Below are positions 26,292-34,196 of a stretch of DNA of 64,000 nt, in pieces. The notes beneath the pieces are model-generated. The model was given only the letters and a program-made list of their open reading frames with translations, made no database searches and was not told where the DNA came from. Both the position numbers and the translations under genes were made by a program. The stretch's first letter is position 1, and each line of letters opens with the position of its first letter. The stretch spans positions 2,392,501 to 2,456,500 of the forward strand of contig NZ_NPJZ01000001.1 in the NCBI RefSeq assembly GCF_002245895.1, in the 5' to 3' direction. The stretch is from Rhodococcus sp. OK302 (GTDB lineage Bacteria; Actinomycetota; Actinomycetes; Mycobacteriales; Mycobacteriaceae).

Positions 26292-27758
26292 TCACGCACC
26301 TTCCGTAACAGTTCCGAGCGCCACTATCTCGTCGAGGCTTTCCTGCACGCAGTCCATGAACAGTGCAGGTTTCGTGACGGCTGCGGTGTCGAGGTTGATT
26401 CCGATGCAGCACACTCCGACGTGGGAGACGAGCGTCGCCATGACGGCGCAGCCCGGAGCGGGTCCGAACGGGAACATTCGCTCGATCTTCGCTCCGGCCA
26501 GATATACCGGAACAGGAACGCCGGCAACGTTGCTCGCCTGCAGGTCGAGTCCGGTCGACTGGGATAAGTACCAGCTGGCGAGGAGTTGATTCGGGAGGCG
26601 TGAAAGGATCGGCGCCGCAACATCGAGGGCGTCGAGGGCAGGTTCTTCACGAAGGTTCAGGACGATTTCGCGGACTTGCCGGATCCGCTTGGCCGGGTCG
26701 GTTTCGGAGATCGGCCCGCTGAAGCGCACAGCGGCAAACCTGTTGCCGCCGGACGGATCCGAACCGCTGCGCATACTTACCGGCATACCCATCGGGATGC
26801 TGTTCACCGACTGCCCGAATGCGTCGTGGTACCGACGGAATCCGCCGAGTAGCGCAGCGACATAGGCGTCGTTGAGGGAACCGCCGGCCATCTTGGCGCC
26901 CGCCTTGAGTTCGGGCACACCAACTTCCAGTGTTCCGAACCAGCGGCCGAGTCCGCGTTCGCGGAGCAGTGGAGAGCCGGACCGGGCCGGTGGTGTGACA
27001 ATTCTGCGGAGCGAATTGGCGTAACCCAGGACCTCGGTGGCGGTGTCGATCGGTTGAGTGATCGCGGTGGCCGCGATGCTCGCGGCACCGCGAACGAGCT
27101 TGGCCACCCGGGACGGGGCGCGTCGGATATCGCCTGCCACCTCCTCACCGAAAGCGCCCAACGAGGACAAACGCTCCGCGGGCGGCGGAGTGCGATCCGG
27201 CTTGTCGGGGGTGTGGTCGGGGCGTCGACTGTGCAGAAGCGTCATCATCTGGATGCCGCCCATGCCGTCGGTGATGGAGTGGTGGGTCTTGACGACGAAG
27301 ACCGCGCGACCGTCGTCGAGACCTTCGATGAGTAGCGCGCTCCACGGCGGACGAGCCTTGTCGAAAGGCTCGGTGGCCAGGTGCCGGCACATCCGCAGAG
27401 CGTGATCGAAATCTGCGGGAGCGGGCAGGCGCACGCGTCGCAGGTGGTACCCGATGTCGAACTCGGGATCGACAGACCAGACCGGATTGCCGAGCTGCAG
27501 AGCCGGTTCGACAGCGCGCATGCGAATGCGCGGGACGATGTGCGACGCCCATTCGAGTGCTTCGGTCAGGCGGTCCCAGTCGGGAGCGTGGTCGAGAACT
27601 TCAACTGCGACGATCGGCGAACGCAACTGCGGCTGCGCTTCTTCCATCCGCCACATCCCGGTCTCGAAATCGGACATCGTCCGGTTCGCGCCCCACGCGA
27701 CCGCGGATAGGTCGACGTCGACCGCACTAGGAGGAACAAATGGATTGTTGTCGGCCAT
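26292..27758 (-). CDS. Wax ester synthase / diacylglycerol acyltransferase (WS/DGAT)
   Basis: This 488-residue enzyme carries the catalytic H-H-S-I-T-D-G (HHxxxDG) motif in VKTHHSITDGMGG, and an N-terminal PPWSALLIEGL block before it. Later sequence NRFAAVRFSGP and the PLIP/ND-like SNVAGVPVPVYLAGAKI segment fit the family, and the length is standard. It catalyses the last step of triacylglycerol or wax ester storage, a hallmark of oleaginous rhodococci. It heads an operon with plsB and plsC. A TetR gene lies 154 bases upstream in the same direction and may control it. Confidence 0.9.
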   Translation of the reverse strand: MADNNPFVPPSAVDVDLSAVAWGANRTMSDFETGMWRMEEAQPQLRSPIVAVEVLDHAPDWDRLTEALEWASHIVPRIRMRAVEPALQLGNPVWSVDPEFDIGYHLRRVRLPAPADFDHALRMCRHLATEPFDKARPPWSALLIEGLDDGRAVFVVKTHHSITDGMGGIQMMTLLHSRRPDHTPDKPDRTPPPAERLSSLGAFGEEVAGDIRRAPSRVAKLVRGAASIAATAITQPIDTATEVLGYANSLRRIVTPPARSGSPLLRERGLGRWFGTLEVGVPELKAGAKMAGGSLNDAYVAALLGGFRRYHDAFGQSVNSIPMGMPVSMRSGSDPSGGNRFAAVRFSGPISETDPAKRIRQVREIVLNLREEPALDALDVAAPILSRLPNQLLASWYLSQSTGLDLQASNVAGVPVPVYLAGAKIERMFPFGPAPGCAVMATLVSHVGVCCIGINLDTAAVTKPALFMDCVQESLDEIVALGTVTEGA

Positions 27759-27912
27759 ACTTCAAGAACTCCCTCGGTCTTCGGGTCCACCCCGTCGTTC
27801 TGTGTCTAAGTGTGGACCCGCGACCCAGGGTGCGTCCCGGTTTCGGTGTCAGCGACGCGCTGTGACCTTCGCCTAAACGGTCAAATGGGATGGTTGCCGT
27901 TACATCGAGGTG

Positions 27913-28530
27913 CTAATTGGAAACTGCGACGGCCTTCAATGCGATTTCTCGATACAGAACGCTCACTTCTGTGGGCGTCTGGGGACCGTCGGGTCGGAAC
28001 CAAAGGACTACTGACTGGCACATGCCCAAGAGTGCTCGGACGGTGCCGGCGATATCGGCCGCAACGAACTCGCCTCGGGTTACACCTGCAGTCAACACGT
28101 CGGCGAGTAGGTTCTCGAGATGTTTTCTCTTGGCAGCGTAGACCTTTCGTTCCTCGTCCTCGAGGTAGCGCAGTTCGGAATCCAAGAATGCGATGTCTGC
28201 GCGGCTGGTCATGTGGAGGACGCACGCTTCGACGAGGTTGCCGAACTGATCGGTCGGGGAGGAGCCTGCGGCGTCGACCGCTGTTCGGGCGCGGGTGGTG
28301 ACTTCTTCGATTCCGGTCATCATCAGTGCCACGAGGATGCCCTGCTTGTTTCCGTGGTGGTAGTACAACGTGGGGACGGTGACACCGGCACGTTTGGCAA
28401 TGTCGCGGACTGAGGCGCCGTGGTACCCGAACTCGTGGAAGACCTCGAGGGCTGCGCTGAGCAGGGGCGTCAACGTCAGTGGATCGACGGTGCGCCAGGT
28501 GTCCGACGGTGTATTGATTTCTGTTGCCAT
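27913..28530 (-). CDS. TetR/AcrR family transcriptional regulator
   Basis: This 205-residue protein is read from ATG 28530 (MATEINTPSDTW); ATG 28563 would add 11 residues. Residues about 20-65 hold the TetR helix-turn-helix (AALEVFHEFGYHGASVRDIAKRAGVTVPTLYYHHGNKQGIL). The C-terminal domain is typical of fatty-acid or lipid-related TetRs, but the ligand is unknown. It lies upstream of the WS/DGAT operon and divergent from a MerR gene. A GTTC-GCTA-GAAC palindrome sits at 28567-28578 between the two divergent starts and is a candidate operator. Confidence 0.9.
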   Translation of the reverse strand: MATEINTPSDTWRTVDPLTLTPLLSAALEVFHEFGYHGASVRDIAKRAGVTVPTLYYHHGNKQGILVALMMTGIEEVTTRARTAVDAAGSSPTDQFGNLVEACVLHMTSRADIAFLDSELRYLEDEERKVYAAKRKHLENLLADVLTAGVTRGEFVAADIAGTVRALLGMCQSVVLWFRPDGPQTPTEVSVLYREIALKAVAVSN

Positions 28531-28566
28531 GTTGCGCGTGAGCTCCGCTCGACTTCTCTTCATAGT

Positions 28567-28578
28567 GTTCGCTAGAAC
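28567..28578. promoter_or_regulatory. Candidate TetR operator, GTTC-GCTA-GAAC
   Basis: A perfect short palindrome lies in the 103-136-base region between the divergent TetR and MerR genes. It is immediately upstream of (or overlaps the leader for) either possible TetR start, the usual place for an autoregulatory operator. Only one copy is seen. Confidence 0.35.
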
Positions 28579-28666
28579 GTCCGAGCGTAGTGCACGCCGG
28601 GGTCTGGATCCGGCACGGTGCAGCAGTTGGATAGTATTGGTATCTAATCTTGTGGACGGGAGAGCG

Positions 28667-29311
28667 ATGAAGATTTCCGAACTGTCGGCACGATCCGGCG
28701 TCGCACTGCCCACCGTGAAGTACTACCTGCGTGAGGGCCTGTTGATGCCCGGCGAGCCCACCAGCGCAACTGGTGCTCGGTACGACGGCGACCACATCCG
28801 TCGACTCGGATTGATCAGGGCACTCTCCGGGGCCGGACTGACCATTCCGCGGATTCGGGCCGTATTGCGACTGATCGAAGCGACCGAGTACCCGGAGTTC
28901 GAGACGTTCGGCCGGGCGATTGCGCAACTGCCTCCGTACGTCGACGTTGCTCCGGACGCCGAATTCCCCCGAGCGAAGAAGGTTCTGGAATTTCTGGGTC
29001 AGGTATACGAGCCGAGGTACGTCGCGGTCGCGCACCTGGAACAAGCGCTGATCGGACTCGAGGATGCGGGTCTGACTCTGTCGGAAACTCGCTTGCGGGC
29101 CTACGGCGACCACATCCGGGCGATCGCCGAAGCGGAAATCGAGTTGATGCCGACCGCATCGACCGAAGAAGCAATTCGATATGCCGTTCTCGGCACCGCG
29201 ATGTACGAGCCGGTCCTGACCGCCCTGCGGCGGCTGGCTCACCAAGACCTTGCAGCAGCGAAACACTCGGACAACGCTGAATGCGGCCAAACACTGAATG
29301 AGGAAAATTGA
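28667..29311 (+). CDS. MerR family transcriptional regulator
   Basis: This 214-residue protein starts at ATG 28667 behind GGGAGAG. The N-terminal MerR winged helix reads MKISELSARSGVALPTVKYY, then LREGLLMPGEPTSATGARYD. There is no C-terminal cysteine metal site, so a small-molecule or acyl ligand is more likely than a metal. Its stop overlaps the ATG of a thioesterase-like gene, implying that the regulator and enzyme are co-expressed. The promoter region contains closely spaced ATAGTATTGGTATC sequence upstream of the start. Confidence 0.9.
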   Translation: MKISELSARSGVALPTVKYYLREGLLMPGEPTSATGARYDGDHIRRLGLIRALSGAGLTIPRIRAVLRLIEATEYPEFETFGRAIAQLPPYVDVAPDAEFPRAKKVLEFLGQVYEPRYVAVAHLEQALIGLEDAGLTLSETRLRAYGDHIRAIAEAEIELMPTASTEEAIRYAVLGTAMYEPVLTALRRLAHQDLAAAKHSDNAECGQTLNEEN

Positions 29312-30156
29312 TGAGCACCAGCCCTTTTCGTGACCTGAACCGTCTGACATCACTCGGCGACGGCCGGTTCGTCGCCACCATCGATCCGATCTGGACTATC
29401 GGTCCGAAGGTTCACGGTGGGTCGATGATGGCCGTCTGTGCAGCCGCGGCCCGGCAGGCCTTGCGAGACGCTGCGGGGGAGAACGAGGGCGTGTTCGCGA
29501 TGCAACCCCTCGCAGTCAGTGCGAACTACCTCTCCGCTCCCGATCCCGGCGATGTCGACCTGGTTGTGACAATCCAGAAGCAGGGGCGCCAAGTTGCCTT
29601 GGTGGACGTCGAATTGAGTCAAGTGGGTCGGGTTGCTGTCCGCGCCTCGGTCACACTCGGATTTCCCGACGGCAACGATCCGACCTTCGTGACAGCGTCG
29701 TCGATCGACGACATGCCTGCGGAACCGTCGGAGCACGCTGTTTCCGTCGTCGGCGATCACCCGATGGCACAGATCGTGCACGTCGGTCAGGGCTGTGACA
29801 TGCGTATCGATACGACATCCGCTCACTTCCTCACCGGCCGTCAAGGTGAGCCCGAGGTGCGGACCTGGGTGCGGCCGCGGCCCGAGGACGAAGCCGACAT
29901 CGACACCGCCGTGTTGTTCGCGATCATGACCGGAGACATCAGCGCCCCGGTGACGATGAACCGCGGACTGTTCGGGTGGGCACCGACAGTGCAGTTGACC
30001 ACCTACCTGCGGCGACTTCCCGCACCCGGTTGGCTGCGTGTGCGCGCGAGTTCGGACGTTCTGGGAAGCACGTGGTTCGAAGAGGATCACGACGTACTCG
30101 ATTGCACCGGCGCAGTCGTCGTCCAGAGTCGGCAACTCGCCATGATGCCCCGGTAG
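29311..30156 (+). CDS. Acyl-CoA thioesterase (double-hotdog, TesB-like)
   Basis: This 281-residue protein from ATG 29311 has two hotdog-like halves. The first contains IWTIGPKVHGGSMMAVCAAAARQAL, with the long hotdog helix after HGG; the second contains APVTMNRGLFGWAPTVQLTTYLRRLPAPGWLRVR. This is the TesB/4HBT_3 arrangement used to hydrolyse medium- or long-chain acyl-CoA. It is coupled to the MerR regulator upstream. The nearby triacylglycerol operon makes fatty-acid turnover the natural role. Confidence 0.82.
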   Translation: MSTSPFRDLNRLTSLGDGRFVATIDPIWTIGPKVHGGSMMAVCAAAARQALRDAAGENEGVFAMQPLAVSANYLSAPDPGDVDLVVTIQKQGRQVALVDVELSQVGRVAVRASVTLGFPDGNDPTFVTASSIDDMPAEPSEHAVSVVGDHPMAQIVHVGQGCDMRIDTTSAHFLTGRQGEPEVRTWVRPRPEDEADIDTAVLFAIMTGDISAPVTMNRGLFGWAPTVQLTTYLRRLPAPGWLRVRASSDVLGSTWFEEDHDVLDCTGAVVVQSRQLAMMPR

Positions 30157-30191
30157 GGACGTCCGTTTCAGGCGTGGCAGGCTTGTCGACC

Positions 30192-31007
30192 ATGACAAGA
30201 ATTGCGATTATCGGTGGTGGCAAGATCGGCGAGGCGCTGATCTCCGGGCTCTTGCAGGCCGGCCACGCGATCAGGGATCTGGTTGTCGCCGAGCAGTATC
30301 AGCCGCGTGTAGAAGAATTGATTGCCGAGTACTCCGTCCGGGTCAGCACCATCGCTGATGCCGCGGAAGGCGCCGACGTCATCGTCGTCGCGGTCAAGCC
30401 GAACGACGTCGAGTCGGCACTGACCGAGCTCGCCAAGGTCGATCTCGACGGTGACCTCGAGCAGTTGATCGTTTCGCTCGCGGCGGGAATCTCGACCGGA
30501 TTCTACGAAACGCGTCTGCCCGCAGGTTTCCCCGTGGTTCGTGTCATGCCGAACACTCCGATGCTGGTCGGTGAGGGCGTGAGCGTCTTGGCGCCGGGTC
30601 GCCACGTCAAAGCCGAGCACCTGGAATTGGTGCGCGGAATTCTGGGTAGCGTCGGCAAGGTCGTCACGGTTCCCGAATCTCAGATCGATGCTGTGACGGC
30701 AGTGTCGGGCTCCGGCCCCGCCTACTTCTTCCTCGTTGCCGAAGCGATGATCGACGCCGGTGTCGGCCTCGGGCTGACGCGCGCGGTGGCGACGGAATTG
30801 GTTGTCCAGACCATGGTCGGCTCGGCCGCGATGCTCGATCGCACCGGGGACAGTGCCGCAGAGCTTCGCGCTGCCGTCACATCGCCCGGTGGTACGACGG
30901 CTGCTGCTGTCCGGCAGTTGGAGGCCGGGGGTCTCCGAACCGCGTTCTTCGAGGCACTCGACGCCGCGAAGACACGTTCCGCAGCTATGGGTGTGACTAC
31001 CGAATAG
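30192..31007 (+). CDS. proC: Pyrroline-5-carboxylate reductase
   Basis: This 271-residue enzyme starts at ATG 30192. The N-terminal Rossmann motif IAIIGGGKIGEALI binds NAD(P)H. Also present are RVMPNTPMLVGEGVSVL and the C-terminal signature VSGSGPAYFFLVAEAMIDAGVGLGL with SPGGTTAAAV. It makes proline from pyrroline-5-carboxylate in the cytosol. Synteny (Rv0500) supports it. A longer upstream frame to 29976 lies in the thioesterase gene and is spurious. Confidence 0.96.
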   Translation: MTRIAIIGGGKIGEALISGLLQAGHAIRDLVVAEQYQPRVEELIAEYSVRVSTIADAAEGADVIVVAVKPNDVESALTELAKVDLDGDLEQLIVSLAAGISTGFYETRLPAGFPVVRVMPNTPMLVGEGVSVLAPGRHVKAEHLELVRGILGSVGKVVTVPESQIDAVTAVSGSGPAYFFLVAEAMIDAGVGLGLTRAVATELVVQTMVGSAAMLDRTGDSAAELRAAVTSPGGTTAAAVRQLEAGGLRTAFFEALDAAKTRSAAMGVTTE

Positions 31008-31133
31008 TCGCCCGTTACGCCACACCCGTCGCTTTAACCCCACTAGTACAGCTAAGCTCGGGTTAGTACGTACGTGTCTGTTCCGCCGGAGGGGAAGCCG
31101 GCGGCGCGAGTCGTACTGGAGGTATGTGGATTT

Positions 31134-31370
31134 ATGGTGTCTGCAAACAAGCCGTCCATGGGTTCGTCCCACGACGGAAAGTCGGCTGTGGCCGGCACAC
31201 AATTCCTCACTGTTGCCGAAGTGGCAACTTTGATGAGGGTGTCGAAAATGACCGTGTACCGATTGGTGCACAGTGGCGAGTTGCCTGCTGTTCGAGTGGG
31301 CCGCTCGTTCCGTGTGCATGCGAAAGCGGTACACGACTATCTCGAAACCTCGTACTTCGATGCCGGCTGA
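31134..31370 (+). CDS. Excisionase-type helix-turn-helix protein (Rv0500A-like)
   Basis: This 78-residue protein from ATG 31134 is preceded by TGGAGG; a GTG at 31074 would extend it by 20 residues. It consists mainly of a MerR/excisionase-like DNA-binding domain, FLTVAEVATLMRVSKMTVYR followed by LVHSGELPAVRVGRSFRV. Such small HTH proteins are conserved between proC and bS22 in Mycobacteriales and are not phage remnants there. A regulatory role is inferred; targets are unknown. Confidence 0.87.
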   Translation: MVSANKPSMGSSHDGKSAVAGTQFLTVAEVATLMRVSKMTVYRLVHSGELPAVRVGRSFRVHAKAVHDYLETSYFDAG

Positions 31371-31389
31371 CCAGGCGGTTCGAAGAGGA

Positions 31390-31560
31390 TGACCTCGGCG
31401 TAGGCCGAGTCACGGGCACAGCGCTAGCTGTGCTGGAGGCTCGGTTTATGTCGGGTGACCCCACACCGGTACGATGAGCAACTGTCGTACCAGCAAGCTG
31501 GTGTCGTAAGGCGCTGAGCTAGTTAAAACGAGGGCCAGGCGCCAGTTGCTTGGCGCAGGC
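31390..31560 (+). ncRNA. Hairpin-rich leader or small RNA upstream of bS22 gene
   Basis: The 244-base gap between the HTH gene and the 33-residue ribosomal gene holds at least five perfect hairpins. They are CTCGGC/GCCGAG (31394-31409), CACAGC/GCTGTG (31417-31432), GGTACGA/TCGTACC (31468-31491), ACCAGC/GCTGGT (31489-31502, overlapping the previous stem and therefore mutually exclusive with its end) and GCGCCA/TGGCGC (31539-31556). No known tRNA, rRNA or riboswitch consensus was recognised. It may be a regulatory leader of bS22 or an independent small RNA. Confidence 0.5.
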
Positions 31561-31614
31561 GTACGTGACCGGCGTGCGCAGGAACGCTATAGAAGAACGT
31601 GAGGGACACCCGCT

Positions 31615-31716
31615 ATGGGTTCAGTGATCAAGAAGCGTCGCAAGCGCATGTCCAAGAAGAAGCACCGCAAGTTGCTTCGTCGTACCCGAGTGCAGCGCAG
31701 GAAACTCGGTAAATAA
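31615..31716 (+). CDS. Small ribosomal subunit protein bS22 (AURKAIP1/COX24 domain), 33 aa
   Basis: This tiny, extremely basic protein reads [20 protein letters not shown] and ends [12 protein letters not shown], preceded by GAGGGAC. It corresponds to the mycobacterial 30S protein bS22 (Rv0500B), which contains the same KKRRKRM-KKHRKL core as mitochondrial AURKAIP1. It binds 16S rRNA near the decoding region. It lies in the conserved place between Rv0500A-like and galE2-like genes. A strong hairpin terminator follows 18 bases after the stop, so it is expressed as its own unit. Confidence 0.92.
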
Positions 31717-31733
31717 GCAGTATTTGCAGTACG

Positions 31734-31775
31734 CATCGATGCCCGTCACCCCATTCCGGGGTGGCGGGCATCGAT
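31734..31775 (+). terminator. Terminator after bS22
   Basis: CATCGATGCCCGTCACCCC (31734-31752) pairs with GGGGTGGCGGGCATCGATG (31757-31775) over 19 positions with one wobble and a four-base loop. It is followed by TATTGGGGGG and then TTTTT at a distance. Confidence 0.85.
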
Positions 31776-31940
31776 GTATTGGGGGGATTTTTCGGGAACC
31801 GTCTCACTAGGTGGACGGTATGTCTTGAATGCGCGAGATGCGGGTAATCAGCGCAAGTCCTCGACTGCCCGTAAAGTGAGGACAACTTGTCGCGAAAGTG
31901 TTTCGGGAATGCGTGTTTGTCCTGGATATGGGGGTACTTG

Positions 31941-33122
31941 GTGGTAGATCGTGACATAACAACAAGCGACAAAATGGCCGAAAAAACGGCCGATGGGACG
32001 AAGTCGAACAGCGCTGTTCCCCGGGTTGTTCTCGTGACGGGCGCAAGCCGATTCCTCGGCGGCTACCTGGTACGACGGCTGGCGCAGAATCCCGAAATCG
32101 AGCGTGTGATCGCCGTCGACTCGGTTAGCCCGAGCAAGGACATGCTCCGCCGCATGGGCCGCGCCGAATTTGTGCGCGCCGACATCCGCAACCCCCTCAT
32201 CGGCAAGGTCGTCCGCGGCGCCGAAGTCGACACTGTCGTGCATGCGTCGACGCTCCAGAAGGCCCCCAAATCGGGCTCTCGCGCCGCGATGAAAGACATG
32301 AACGTCATCGGAGCGATGCAGCTGTTCGCGGTCTGCCAGAAAGCTCCCACCGTCCGCAAGGTCGTGCTCCGATCCGCATCGGTGGTGTACGGCTGCAGCG
32401 CCAAAGACCCGGTCAAATTCACCGAGGAGATGAGCGCGCGTCGTCGCCCGCCCGGTGGATATGCACGCGACAGCCTCGAGATCGAGGGATATCTGCGAGG
32501 CATGGGACGCCGTCGGCCCGACATCGACGTGGGAATTTTGCGGCTCGCTCCGCTGATCGGCCCCCAACTCACGGCGACTGTCGGACACTACGTGAGCGCG
32601 CCGGTGGTGCCGACGATCGTCGGGCGCGACGCCAGACTGCAGTTACTGCACGTGGAAGACGCGTTGGCCGCACTCGAATGCGCTACCGTCTCGTCGGTCG
32701 CCGGGACGTACAACATTGCGGCTGACGGCGTCGTGATGATGTCGCAGGCGATCAGGCGTGCCGGACGCATCCAAGTCCCCATGCCGCTGGCACTGTTCCG
32801 TAGCGTCGGCAGCGCGCTGGTGGGTTCGTCGATGCGGTTGTATACCGACGAACAACTCGAATACTTCCGATTCGGCTGTGGTCTCGACACCACGCGAATG
32901 AGGACCGAGATGGGTTTCTCGCCCAGATGGACGACGATGCAGGCGTTGGACGACTTCGTCCGGGCCGCGCAGACGCGGCGGATCATCGGTTCCAGCTGGA
33001 TCGATCGCGCCGAGCAGACGTTGACTTCAATCGTCGGCGGCAACGCGGTATCTTCCCCGGGATCGCAGAACGCCGACATCCTGTCTATGCCGGACGCCGG
33101 CAGTGGTGTGGTGGAGCGATGA
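31941..33122 (+). CDS. NAD-dependent epimerase/dehydratase-like protein (GalE2/Rv0501-like)
   Basis: The protein is 393 residues from GTG 31941 (behind GGGGGTAC); ATG 31974 gives a 382-residue version. The extended-SDR nucleotide motif is VLVTGASRFLGGYL. The position where the catalytic Y-x-x-x-K is expected reads Y-A-R-D-S, so the lysine is not in its usual place and epimerase activity is doubtful. Further on are LRLAPLIGPQ and LQLLHVEDALAAL. It overlaps the following acyltransferase gene by 4 bases, as Rv0501-Rv0502 do in mycobacteria, so a joint role in envelope lipid or glycolipid synthesis is plausible. Confidence 0.83.
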   Translation: MVDRDITTSDKMAEKTADGTKSNSAVPRVVLVTGASRFLGGYLVRRLAQNPEIERVIAVDSVSPSKDMLRRMGRAEFVRADIRNPLIGKVVRGAEVDTVVHASTLQKAPKSGSRAAMKDMNVIGAMQLFAVCQKAPTVRKVVLRSASVVYGCSAKDPVKFTEEMSARRRPPGGYARDSLEIEGYLRGMGRRRPDIDVGILRLAPLIGPQLTATVGHYVSAPVVPTIVGRDARLQLLHVEDALAALECATVSSVAGTYNIAADGVVMMSQAIRRAGRIQVPMPLALFRSVGSALVGSSMRLYTDEQLEYFRFGCGLDTTRMRTEMGFSPRWTTMQALDDFVRAAQTRRIIGSSWIDRAEQTLTSIVGGNAVSSPGSQNADILSMPDAGSGVVER

Positions 33123-34153
33123 GCGACGTGGCCAAGGTAATTCCGCTGCGACCGCACGGCGGTCGAAGCGATTCAGGGCGTACGCGATCACGTGAATCCG
33201 TCACCGGCACCGAACGAATGGTGCGGGAGCAGAGTGAGCGTCGCCATCCGTCCAGTTCGTCATTGCCTCCGAATCCTTCTGACGAGGGCTCCTTCATAGA
33301 TTCCGCACGATCGGGTTTGGTCGATCAGATCGCTTCTGCGGCAGAGTTCTTACGGCGTCGAGTAGCCGGCGACTACGAGGTCGACGAGTTCGGGTTCGAT
33401 CCGCATTTTGCGGACAATATCGTGATGCCGATGCTGAGGCCGCTGTTCGAGAAGTGGTTCCGCGTCGAGGTGAGCGGCATCGAGAACATCCCACTCACCG
33501 GTGGCGCCCTGGTGGTTGCAAATCATGCGGGTGTGATCCCGCTCGACGGATTGATGACGTCCGTTGCCGTGCACGATCATCATCCGGCGCACCGGCCGCT
33601 GCGAATGTTGGCTGCGGACATGGCATTCGAGATGCCGGTGATCGGTGGTCTGGCACGCAAGGCCGGGCACACCCTGGCCTGTAACCCGGATGCCGAGCGG
33701 CTACTGAGCGAAGGCGAAGTGGCGGCAGTATTCCCCGAAGGATTCAAGGGGATCGGTAAACCGTTCAGTGAGCGGTACAAGTTGCAGAGGTTCGGACGCG
33801 GCGGCTTCGTCTCGGCTGCCATGCGCTCCGGAGCGCCGATCATTCCGTGCTCGATTGTCGGATCCGAAGAGATCTATCCCAAGATCGGTGACCTGACGAC
33901 CCTCGCGAGGGTGCTGGGATTACCGTATTTTCCGGTCACCCCGTTGTTCCCGCATCTGGGACCGCTCGGCCTGGTTCCGCTGCCGTCGAAGTGGCACATC
34001 GAGTTCGGAACCCCGATCGTCACCGACACGTACGGCCCTGGAGCAGAAGAGGATCCGATGGTTCTCTTCGAAGTGACCGACCACGTACGCGAGACGATCC
34101 AGCAGACGCTCTACCGGTTGTTGGCCAAGCGGCGCAACATCTTCCTCGGCTAA
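33119..34153 (+). CDS. Lysophospholipid acyltransferase family protein (Rv0502-like)
   Basis: This 344-residue protein from ATG 33119 starts with a long Arg/Ser-rich, probably disordered N-terminus. It then has a PlsC-type domain with VVANHAGVIPLDGL, in which the H and D of the usual HX4D motif are separated by extra residues as in this subfamily, FPEGFKGIGKPF as the second block, and FVSAAMRSGAPIIPCSIVGSEE. It likely acylates a phospholipid or glycolipid at the membrane. It is coupled to the epimerase-like gene and ends with a strong terminator. Confidence 0.87.
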   Translation: MSDVAKVIPLRPHGGRSDSGRTRSRESVTGTERMVREQSERRHPSSSSLPPNPSDEGSFIDSARSGLVDQIASAAEFLRRRVAGDYEVDEFGFDPHFADNIVMPMLRPLFEKWFRVEVSGIENIPLTGGALVVANHAGVIPLDGLMTSVAVHDHHPAHRPLRMLAADMAFEMPVIGGLARKAGHTLACNPDAERLLSEGEVAAVFPEGFKGIGKPFSERYKLQRFGRGGFVSAAMRSGAPIIPCSIVGSEEIYPKIGDLTTLARVLGLPYFPVTPLFPHLGPLGLVPLPSKWHIEFGTPIVTDTYGPGAEEDPMVLFEVTDHVRETIQQTLYRLLAKRRNIFLG

Positions 34154-34155
34154 AG

Positions 34156-34191
34156 CGAAGTCCGGATCGGCGGTCGCCGATCCGGACTTCG
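34156..34191. terminator. Bidirectional terminator between acyltransferase and serB1-like genes
   Basis: CGAAGTCCGGATCGGC (34156-34171) and GCCGATCCGGACTTCG (34176-34191) are perfectly complementary with a GGTC loop. The convergent genes end on either side of it. Confidence 0.9.
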
Positions 34192-34196
34192 ACTAC

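Noticed and set aside
31124..31477. 117-codon frame overlapping the excisionase-like gene
   Set aside because: It is in a different frame from the clear HTH protein and its product has no recognisable feature.
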